DNA of 64,000 nucleotides from Cercis canadensis (lineage: Eukaryota; Streptophyta; Magnoliopsida; Fabales; Fabaceae): the NCBI GenBank assembly GCA_003255065.1, contig QAOA01006185.1:99137-163136 (forward strand), read 5' to 3'. Positions 56,318 to 64,000 of the stretch are shown one piece after another. The notes beneath the pieces are model-generated. The model did not search any database. It was not told the origin of the DNA and saw only the letters and a list, made by a program, of their open reading frames with translations. The translations under genes and the position numbers were made by a program. Each line of letters begins with the position of its first letter. The first letter of the stretch is position 1.

Positions 56318-56892
56318 GTACATGTTTATAGCTGTTTGACCTTCCTGCTTTATAGGGAATGAGTTTTCTTCAGATGTTATCTTTGTCATATAGTTGCATT
56401 TTTTTTTAATGGATAGTAAGTTTCATTGCTGAAAGCATGATATGCCTTTTCTGCGTTGTTTGTTATTCACGATGAAAATTCCTAGGAAAGCAATTCCTAA
56501 TTTAAAGTGGAAATTATATTTCAGTTGAATAGGGTGAAAAGATTATTGAGGTTTGAATTTATTGGCCCTTCCACCGAGTCCTCATGCTTGTTATATGTGA
56601 TAACAAGTCTCAATGGCTCAATTGTGGAGGTCAACATCACTGAAATTGTTCCCCATCTTGCTCCAAATACTGATTTTAATCCTGAAAGTTTTACTCTCAT
56701 GTCAAACCCCAGATTGTCTTCCAAAAGTCATTTGACAATCCTGTGAGAATTCGTTAACTATTTTTGTAAATATCTATAACTTTTTCAGCTGTTTCTCATT
56801 TTTGGATGTGTATTGGTTTTAATGTTCAATTGTTTATTGATTCTTTCTCTTTTCCCTTTTTTTTTTTTTTTTAATTTTCTATTGGCAGTAGT

Positions 56893-57147
56893 TGTCAAGA
56901 TGTAAATAGGCTATAAATAGGTTAGGAAGTAATTTGAAATCCCTTAAATTAAGGGATTTGATTACATGGAGTTTAAAATTAGATAGAGATTAAATCCCTT
57001 AAATGGAGGGATTCGGGTAGATAGTATAGTTTCCTATTTTAGAGTAATTTAGTTACTGATTTTCCTCTTGTAATCTTCTATATAACACCATGTATCATCA
57101 ACTTACTAAATAAGAAATTCAGAAGTTTTCCTCCCGTATTTGTTACA
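56893..57147 (+). repeat. Copia-III 5' LTR (255 bp)
   Basis: TG...CA ends, a TATA-like TATATAACACC near 57080 and an adjoining primer site identify it. Confidence 0.9.
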
Positions 57148-57270
57148 TGGTATCAGAGCCCTAGGGCTATCCTAGGGATTCCACCTGCGCCGCCTTCATT
57201 GCTGTCACCATTTCTTATTCCTACTTTCTGATCAGACAGCCTTAATTGCTGCAAATTTCCTTACTTCATC

Positions 57271-57588
57271 ATGTCAACCTCCAATTCTGAGGAATCCAAT
57301 TCTGTTCAAAAAATTGGAGAGTTGCAGAATATTTGGGCCTCCCATAGGTTCAATGGGAAGAACTACCTCAAATGGTCTCAACTTGTTCGCACATACCTCA
57401 AAGGCAAAGGAAGACTGAGCCATCTTCTTAGAACAAGACCAGCAAAGAATGATCCGAAATTCGAAGCATGGGATGAGGAGGATTCCATGATAATGTCCTG
57501 GCTATGTGACTCCATGGAACCCATGATTAGTGATACATGCATGTTCATGTCTACAGCAAAGGAAATTTGGGACTTTATTCATCGTACA
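57271..57588 (+). pseudogene. Copia-III Gag, N-terminal part
   Basis: Starts MSTSNSEESNS; SHRFNGKNYLKWSQLVRTYL, then MSWLCDSMEPMI. The frame enters the Copia-IV LTR after HRT and stops there. The second part lies 5.1 kb downstream. Confidence 0.9.
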
Positions 57589-57837
57589 TGTTAGAGATAG
57601 TGTAGATGTTCTCTCCTAACTTATAGGGATTATATTTATTGAATATTTTGTCTTTTATGTCATTTATTTCCTTAGGTAAATCTCCCTGATTATAGGCTGT
57701 ATTTTCCCCTTTAATTGTAGCTATTTGTCCACCGAATTAGAGGAGGACAGCTGCTGTATATCCTGTATATATATTCAGGCAATTGCCTTTGAGTAATATA
57801 ATTGGAATTACTTCTTCCATAGAACCTTAATCGTTCA
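57589..57837 (+). repeat. Copia-IV 5' LTR (249 bp)
   Basis: TGTTAGAGATAGTG...AATCGTTCA. Contains a TATA-like TGTATATATATTCAGG near 57764-57779. Confidence 0.95.
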
Positions 57838-57984
57838 TGGTATCAGAGCTATAATATGCTCTTCCGCAATTCCTCACTTAGGCCTTCATGGCCATAAAAA
57901 ATCGACCTTTCAAATTAGGTTGCTTCTTTAGCCCTAGTTGCTATTCATCCCTCAAGGCCTTCATCGCCATTCACTGCCACAAAA

Positions 57985-59031
57985 ATGTCTGAAGCTTCCA
58001 AGAATATCTCTGCTTCTGAATCACAACATACCCTCTTGGAGCCACCAAAAACCAACTCTGCAACTACTGAACTGCAGAATTTAGGAGTTGCTGCCCGACT
58101 AGATGGAAAAAACTATCTACAGTGGGCAAGATTGGTGATGCTGGCTCTCAAAGGCAAACAAAAACTTCATCATCTTACTGAAGATCCACCAAATGGTCTA
58201 GATGAGAAGTTCAAGTCCTGGGATGTTGAGGACACAATCATCATGACCTGGCTGTTGAATTCAATGAAGCTTGAAATTTCTCAGAATTTCATGTTTCTTG
58301 AAACATCAAAACAGATCTGGGAGATAGTCAAGAAAACCTATTCTAAGGCACAAGATGCAGCTGTTGTCTATGAGTTAAAGACTCGGATTGCTCATACCAA
58401 ACAAGGTAATCTGTCTGTTACAGAGTATTATAATGTGTTGACCAGTTTATGGCAGGAGATGGCTCTGTACCGAAAACTAAAACTGAATTCAAGTGAAGAG
58501 ACTCAAGCCCTTCTTCAAGAGAGGGAGCAGGATCGAGTATTTGAATTCTCTGCTGGTTTGAACGAGGAACTTGATCAAGTTCGGGTTCAGATTCTTGGGA
58601 AAGAGTTTCTACCAAACCTGAATGAGACATTCTATATTATCCGAGGAGAGGAAAGGCGTCGTGCTATCATGTTGGATAGTACCTCTAATGCTGAATCAGC
58701 CCTCACTGCTACAAAGAGGGAGAACCGAAGAATAGGATCCGGGCCAGAATTCAATAAAGCTCCAAACCGTGACAATTTGTGGTGTACCCATTGCAAGAAA
58801 CCCAGACATACAAGGGATAATTGCTTCAAATTGCATGGCAAGGAGCAGGTCTTGAACCGCATTAAGCAGCATTGTACTCAAGCCAACTTCACAGCCAAAG
58901 AAACAGTACTGCAATCTGATCCCTTTGAGAATGATACTGTTCAGTCCCTTAATGAGGAAGAAGTTGGAAAGCTGCGAGCTTTCCTTGAAACTTTGACATC
59001 CAGCTCATTGCTCATTCAGGTAAGTGTCTAA
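57985..59031 (+). CDS. Copia-IV Gag (348 residues, intact)
   Basis: The ATG lies 134 bp after the primer site. AARLDGKNYLQWARLVMLAL, MTWLLNSMKLEI, and RVFEFSAGLNEELDQVRVQI define the Gag domain. The zinc knuckle CTHCKKPRHTRDNC is at 58783-58824, with Arg replacing the usual Gly before His. The frame ends in TAA just after a consensus splice donor CAG/GTAAGT (59017-59025), where the protease frame (a different one) begins. Gag assembles the particle and binds the RNA. Confidence 0.9.
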   Translation: MSEASKNISASESQHTLLEPPKTNSATTELQNLGVAARLDGKNYLQWARLVMLALKGKQKLHHLTEDPPNGLDEKFKSWDVEDTIIMTWLLNSMKLEISQNFMFLETSKQIWEIVKKTYSKAQDAAVVYELKTRIAHTKQGNLSVTEYYNVLTSLWQEMALYRKLKLNSSEETQALLQEREQDRVFEFSAGLNEELDQVRVQILGKEFLPNLNETFYIIRGEERRRAIMLDSTSNAESALTATKRENRRIGSGPEFNKAPNRDNLWCTHCKKPRHTRDNCFKLHGKEQVLNRIKQHCTQANFTAKETVLQSDPFENDTVQSLNEEEVGKLRAFLETLTSSSLLIQVSV

Positions 59032-59039
59032 CTTCTGAT

Positions 59040-59330
59040 ATTTTTAAGGCTTCTAAATCAGTCCCGGGATCATGGATCATAGACTCAGGTGCAACTGACC
59101 ACATGACCCATTCCTCACACTCCTTTAAGACCTATAAACCCTGTTCCAACATTAAATCCATCTTTGTGGCCAATGGTAAGCCCATTAAGGTGACAGGAGA
59201 AGGTAATATTGATCTATCTCCCAATTTCCCCTTAAAGATAGTCCTCCATGTGCCAAAAATCTTTGCCAACCTCCTCTCTATCCATCAACTTACAAAGCCT
59301 TGACTGCCTTGCTATTTTTAATTCTTCTCA
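59040..59330 (+). pseudogene. Copia-IV protease
   Basis: SWIIDSGATDHMTHSSHSFK with the DSG Asp codon at 59082-59084, then VANGKPIKVTGEG and VLHVPKIFANLLSIHQL. It is in a different frame from Gag. A frameshift around 59300 leads into the next block. Confidence 0.88.
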
Positions 59331-60855
59331 CTGTGTTTTTCAGGAAAGGAGGACGGGGAAGATGATTGGATATGCTAAGGAGCGGAATGGACTATATTAT
59401 CTTGAGAGTACCAACAGTAGTTTTCCTTCCAAAATCCCACAACATGTTTTCACCCTGTCTCAAGCTCAGTCCCCTTTGCTTCTTCAGCTCATAGTGTCTC
59501 AAACAGTAGTGTTGAAAAAGTGTGGCTAGAGCATTGTAGACTTGGTCATCCACCTTTCTCTTTGATGAAGTCGATGTTTCCTGCTTTGTTTTAGAGTGCT
59601 AATTTTAGTACTTTGCATTGTGAGTCTTGTGAGTTTGCAAAGCACCATAGAGTGCCATTCCCAATGATCAATAAAATTTCAAGTACTCCTTTTTCTTTGA
59701 TCCATACTGATGTTTGGGGACCTTCTAAAATTCCAAATATTAATGGGCCCAGATGGTTTATATCCTTTATTGATGATTGTACTAGACTGACTTGGCTATA
59801 TCTTCTAAAAGAAAAATCAGAAATTAGCCAAGTCCTCCCTAAATTCTGTAGGCTGGTTAGATAATGCAAGAGACTATTTCAATCACACTCTTAACTCCTT
59901 TTTTGATCAAGAGGGAATTGTTCATGAATCATCTTGTGTCAACACCCCACAACAAAATGGGGTAGCTGAACGAAAGAACCGTCACTTACTTGAGGTTACT
60001 CGTTCCCTACTCTTCCAAATGCATGTTCCCAAACATTTCTGTGGTGAAGCTGTCCTCACTGCAGCATTTCTCATTAATCGTCTACCCTCCAAGGCTCTCT
60101 TAAATAAAAGCCCTCTAGATGTTCTTCTAAATCATCATCCCAACTCCATGTCCTTGAACACACCAAACCCTGGAGTTTTTGGTTGCCTAGCATTTGTCCA
60201 CATTCATAGACAAAATCGTGGCAAACTTGACCCAAGAGCCCTTAAGTGTATATTTTTAGGGTATTCCAGTGTTCAAAAAGGGTGCAAGTGTTTTCATCCT
60301 CCAACTAGGAAATTTTATGTTTCTATGGATGTCACTTTTTGTGAATCTATCCCATACTACTCTTCTCACCGACAGGGGGAGAAATCTTATGCCGGTGAGC
60401 ATACATCTCCAACATCACCAATTCCACCTCTTAGTCTTCCACCACCTATTGAGTCATCTCTTCATGATGATCTCATTTCTGCACCTCTAGAAGATAAAAC
60501 AATTGCCATTCCAAAGCCCACAGAACCACTTAAAGTGTACTCAAGGAGATATGGGTCTCGGTCTACTCAGCAGCATGTCCAATCATTGGATCCAACTCCT
60601 GCTGAAACTCATAGAGAAAGATCAGGTATGGAATCAGAACCCAACAATACTTCCACTGATAATACTTTGGTTGGAAATGATTCTGTTTTTGAAAATGATT
60701 CTGCTTTACCTGCTGAAACTGACTTAGACCTTGATCTACCCATTGCTGTGAGAAAAGGAAAAAGAATTGCACTCAGCACCCTATATCCAATTATCTGTCC
60801 TACCATAAGCTTTCAACCCAATATAAAGCCTTCTTGTCAGCACTATCTACCATAA
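59331..60855 (+). pseudogene. Copia-IV integrase, two frame breaks
   Basis: GKMIGYAKERNGLYYLES, then (new frame) LEHCRLGHPPFSLMKSMFP, CESCEFAKHHRVPFP, HTDVWGPSKIP and FIDDCTRLTWLYLL. After a break near 59860 follow DNARDYF, NTPQQNGVAERKNRH, so D-D-E can still be traced. AVLTAAFLINRLPSKAL, CIFLGYSSVQKGCKCF and a Pro/Ser/Thr-rich linker end at 60855. Confidence 0.9.
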
Positions 60856-60866
60856 ATATCCCACGG

Positions 60867-61934
60867 ACTGTGCAAGAAGCCTTAGAAAACAAGAATTGGT
60901 CACAAGCCATGAAAGAGGAAATGAGAGCACTTGAGAAAAATAAAACATGGGACATTGTTGTCAAACCTCCAGGAGTAGTACTAGTGGGGTGTAGATGGGT
61001 CTTCACTATGAAGTATAAGGCAGATGGGACTTTAGAGCGATATAAGGCAAGATTGGTGGCAAAAGGGGTGGGGTGTAGATGGGTCTTCACTATGAAGTAT
61101 AAGGCAGATGGGACTTTAGAGTGATATAAGGCAAGATTGGTGGCAAAAGGGTATACTCAGAAATTGGGGATAGATTATGTAGAAACCTTTGTGCCTGTGG
61201 CAAAGATGAACACAGTTCGAGTTTTACTAGCCCTTGCAGTTCACTTCCAATGGTCCTTACAGCAGTTTGATGTAAAAAACGCCTTCTTGCATGGAGATTT
61301 AGAAGAAGTGGTGTTCATGGAGCCACCACCGGGGTTTAATAAGAACTCTGGTGACAACAGAGTGTGTAAACTTAGAAAGGCACTTTATGGGCTAAAATAG
61401 TCACTTAGAGCATGGTTTGAGCGATTTGCAAAGGCAATGAAGAAGATGAAATATGTGCAGAGTAGAGGGGATCACACACTGTTCATAAAACACTCACCTA
61501 AGGGGGAGCTTACAGCTTTGTTGGTGTATGTTGATGATATTATAGTAACAGGAAATGATATGGTTGAAAGAGAAAGATTGAAGTCTGAATTGGCCCGAGA
61601 ATTTGAAATGAAAGACTTGGGAAAATTGAAGTACTTTCTAGGTATAGAAGTTGCTTACTCTAAGGAAGGAATTTTTTTGTCCCAAAGAAAATATGTCTTT
61701 GATTTGTTAAAGGACACAAGGACATTGGGAAGCAAGCCAGCAAGCACCCCCATTGAGAGAGATCACCATCTGAATGAAAGAGAGAGAGATACTGCCATAG
61801 AAAAAGGAAGATACCAACATTTAGTTGGGAGGTTAATTTATCTTTCACACACTAGACCAGATATAGCATATGCAGTAAGTGTTGTGAGTCAATTTATGCA
61901 TGATCCAGGGAAAGAACATATGCAAGCAGTCTAG
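60867..61934 (+). pseudogene. Copia-IV reverse transcriptase with in-frame 84 bp duplication
   Basis: NWSQAMKEEMRALEKNKTWD, then a 28-residue block (GCRWVFTMKYKADGTLERYK and eight more) present twice in tandem (60984-61067 and 61068-61151). In the second copy CGA has become TGA. Then [20 protein letters not shown], a TAG at 61398-61400 in place of Gln of LKQS, and LLVYVDDIIVTGND (YVDD 61527-61538). The last part ends AVSVVSQFMHDPGKEHMQAV with a TAG. Confidence 0.92.
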
Positions 61935-62475
61935 AGGATCCTACAATATTTGAAATCTACACCTGAAGTAGGATTCCTCATTCAACCACATCAGGAGTTA
62001 TTGGTAGAAGGATATGCAGATGCTGACTATGGAGGTTCTCAAGTTAATTGACGATCCACTACAGGGTACTGTGCCTTTGTTGGTGGTAGCTTGGAGAAGT
62101 AAGAAACAAGACATGGTGACAAGATCAAGTGCAGAAGCAGAATTCAGAGCTATGGCTCAAGGAATTTGTGAGTTATTATGGTTAAAGATAATACTAGATG
62201 ATTTGAGGATTAAGAGAGTCACACCAATGAATTTGTATTGTGACAACAAATCAGCAATTAGCATTGCCCATAATCCAGTTCAGCATGACCGAACAAAGCA
62301 TGTGGAGATTGATAGGCATTTTATAAAAGAAAAATTGGAAAATGGCATAATTAATCTCCCGTACATCCGGTTTGAACATCAAATAGCAGATGTCCTCACT
62401 AAGGGTCTCCCAACTCAGAAGTTTCAGGAGTTAATCAGCAAGCTGGGACTGAAGGATATTCACTCACCAGCTTGA
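61935..62475 (+). pseudogene. Copia-IV RNase H
   Basis: After a TAG at 61932-61934 and a frameshift near 62050: AWRSKKQDMVTRSSAEAEFR, LYCDNKSAISIAHNPVQHDR, HVEIDRHFIKEKLENG and HQIADVLTKGLPTQKF. It ends with TGA just before the purine tract. Confidence 0.9.
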
Positions 62476-62482
62476 GGGGGAG

Positions 62483-62731
62483 TGTTAGAGATAGTGTAGA
62501 TATTCTCTCCTAACTTATAGGGATTCTATTTATAGAATATTTTGTCTTTTATGTCATTTATTTCCTTAGGTAAATCTCCCTGATTATAGGCTGTATAGTC
62601 CCCCTTAATTGTAGCTATCTGTCCACTGAATTAGAGGAGGACAGCTGCTGTATATCCTATATATATATTCAGGCAATTGCTTTTGAGTAATATAATTGGA
62701 ATTACTTCTTCCATAGAACCTTAATCGTTCA
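62483..62731 (+). repeat. Copia-IV 3' LTR (249 bp)
   Basis: Same ends and length as the 5' LTR, with about ten substitutions between the two. Confidence 0.95.
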
Positions 62732-63238
62732 GGACATATTCAAAGGCCTGAGATGCTGCTCAAATGTACGAGATCAAGATCAAAACTGCAGCTACTAAGC
62801 AAGGAAACAAACCTGTCACAGAATATGCAAACCTGCTGCAAAATCTATGGCAAGAGCTCGATCATTATCGAGTCTTGATGAAATGCCCTGAAGATGCTGC
62901 CATCTTGAAAAACTTCATGGAAAGAGACCGTGTCTATGATTTTTTGGCTGGACTGAACCCTGAATATGATCAGGTCAGGATTCAAATCCTTGGCAAGGAG
63001 GACACACCGTCTCTAGAAGAGACAATTTCATTAATTTGAGCAGAAGAAAGCCGAAGGAACATTATGCTTGAACCACAAACTGTGGATGGATCAACCCTAG
63101 CAACAAAAACAGCCCATCAGGAGGAAAGGAAAGTGGGATCTGTCCAAATACTTGTGGAAGGAGAGCAAGGACAATCTTTGGTGCACCTATTGCAAGAAAC
63201 CAAGACACACAAAAGAAAAGTGTTGGAAGCTGAATGGT
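62732..63238 (+). pseudogene. Copia-III Gag, C-terminal part after Copia-IV
   Basis: The frame resumes with YSKA, meets a TGA, then runs AAQMYEIKIKTAATKQGNKP, ERDRVYDFLAGLNPEYDQVR, and a TGA at 63037-63039. A frame change follows near 63160, after which the zinc knuckle appears (CTYCKKPRHTKEKC, about 63181-63222). Confidence 0.88.
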
Positions 63239-64000
63239 AAGCCACCAAGCCGAGAGTGGGGAAACCATGAGGGGCAGCAGAGACCACAAGCACATATGGC
63301 AGAGCAGTCCAAAACTGAGGGAAACCCTGTAACAGGAGGGTTCAATGGTGAAGAAATTGAGCAGCTAAGAAGCTTGTTAGGGTCTCTTGAGAAACCTTCT
63401 AGAGCTTGTTCTCTGGCTCTTTCAGGTAAATCTTCATTCCCTTTTTGCTTGAATGCCTTAGAAAAAATTTCTGACAATTTTTGGATAATAGATTCGGGTG
63501 CCACAGACCATATGACCCCCACATCTCAACTTTTTCACACCTATACCCCATGCCCAAGTAGCAGGAAAATTGTGGTGGCCAATGGCTCTTTAGCTACTGT
63601 TGCTGGGTTTGGAGATATACACTTCACACCTACCCTTATCCTAAAAAATGTCCTCCCATGTACCTAAACTATCGGCCAGCCTTGTTTGCATTCAAAAACT
63701 TAGCCATGATCTTAAATGTTATGCTGTTTTCTTCCCTTCTTATTGTGTTTTTCAAGAACAGGTCTCGGGGAGGAGGATTGGACTTGCTAAGGAAAGGAAC
63801 GGCCTTTATTATCTTGAACCATCTCAGAAAACTAGAAGCCACTTATCTTTATCTTTCCTTAGTTCTTCAAATGAAGATACCATTTGGCTATATCATCTTC
63901 GCCTAGGTCATCCATCCTTTCGAGTTTTAAAAGTCATGTTCCCTAAGTTGTTTCAAGGACTAGATATTTCTGAGTTTCATTTTGTGAATTAGCAAAACAC
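63152..64000 (+). pseudogene. Copia-III zinc knuckle, protease and pre-integrase region, partial
   Basis: Zinc knuckle with Arg in place of the usual Gly, then EEIEQLRSLLGSL, IIDSGATDHMTP (intact DSG) and IVVANGSLATVAGFG. After a frameshift near 63650 come VFQEQVSGRRIGLAKERNGL and LYHLRLGHPSFRVLKVMFP. It is cut by the window edge. Confidence 0.9.

Larger units (their letters stand above)
57589..62731 (+). mobile_element. Copia-IV: Ty1/Copia retrotransposon nested in Copia-III gag (sense)
   Basis: The 5143 bp element has 249 bp LTRs (57589-57837 and 62483-62731) with about ten differences, primer site TGGTATCAGAGCT (57838-57850), and purine tract CTTGAGGGGGAG before the 3' LTR. Target duplication is GTACA (57584-57588) against GGACA (62732-62736), one mismatch. 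Gag is intact; pol has several lesions. It belongs to the same lineage as its host Copia-III, as judged by Gag and zinc-knuckle similarity. Confidence 0.95.
56893..64000 (+). mobile_element. Copia-III: Ty1/Copia retrotransposon in VPS54 intron 14 (sense), runs off window
   Basis: The 5' LTR is 56893-57147 (TGTCAAGATG...TTTGTTACA, 255 bp), directly followed by primer site TGGTATCAGAGCC (57148-57160). Gag starts at 57271, is interrupted at 57588 by Copia-IV, resumes at 62732 and passes into protease at 63490. The pre-integrase region reaches the window end. The presumed 5 bp target copy on the left is GTAGT (56888-56892). The rest and the 3' LTR lie beyond 64000. Confidence 0.93.

Noticed and set aside
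1..64000. CRISPR arrays, bacterial operons or rRNA genes
   Set aside because: Nothing of this kind is present; spliceosomal introns and plant retroelements show nuclear plant DNA.

Overview
This 64 kb window is plant nuclear DNA, almost certainly from a (probably woody) eudicot. It is AT-rich. It carries an intron-rich host gene with GT-AG introns and clear similarity to plant VPS54, Ty1/Copia elements primed by initiator tRNA-Met, Helitron and MULE remnants, and an endogenous plant pararetrovirus. I cannot name the species from the sequence. About nine tenths of the window is repeats or their remains. The only convincing complete host-type reading structures are VPS54 (5' part, 14 exons) and a small two-exon B3-domain gene inside a Helitron.

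Region by region. 1-6971: one integrated caulimovirid copy resembling the florendovirus/petuvirus type. It has a polyprotein (movement protein, coat protein, zinc knuckle, protease, RT-RNase H) broken by stops and frameshifts, then an intact downstream ORF, direct repeats and a TATA box. 7537-7809: a damaged miniature LTR element (SMART/TRIM). 9764-11851: a 1 kb direct tandem duplication. 13894-21681: a Helitron on the minus strand with a recognisable 3' hairpin-CTAG end and 5' TC end. It carries a decayed PIF1 helicase, a complete B3 gene and a recent partial tandem duplication of that gene; its interior has a 394 bp assembly gap. Its 3' end abuts the 5' region of a second, related Helitron. 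22300-23660: a decayed plant mobile domain (MAIN-like) gene. 24163-28265: a minisatellite, a MULE with long inverted repeats and a nested SINE, a Gypsy integrase fragment and two more SINE heads.

28664 to beyond the window end: VPS54, the GARP tethering-complex subunit. Fourteen exons in consistent phase encode about 878 residues; the last ~150 residues lie past position 64000. Its introns have grown through insertions: a Tourist-like MITE (intron 5), a solo Gypsy-type LTR (intron 7), a Gypsy remnant with antisense Copia-I inside its LTR (intron 8), antisense Copia-II with a perfect SMART element nested in its leader (intron 12), and sense-oriented Copia-III interrupted by Copia-IV (intron 14, open at the window end). 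Target-site duplications are readable for Copia-I (CAACT), Copia-II (GGATT), Copia-IV (GTACA/GGACA) and SMART-2 (GTTAT), so the order of insertion can be reconstructed. The exons remain intact despite some 18 kb of inserted retroelement sequence.
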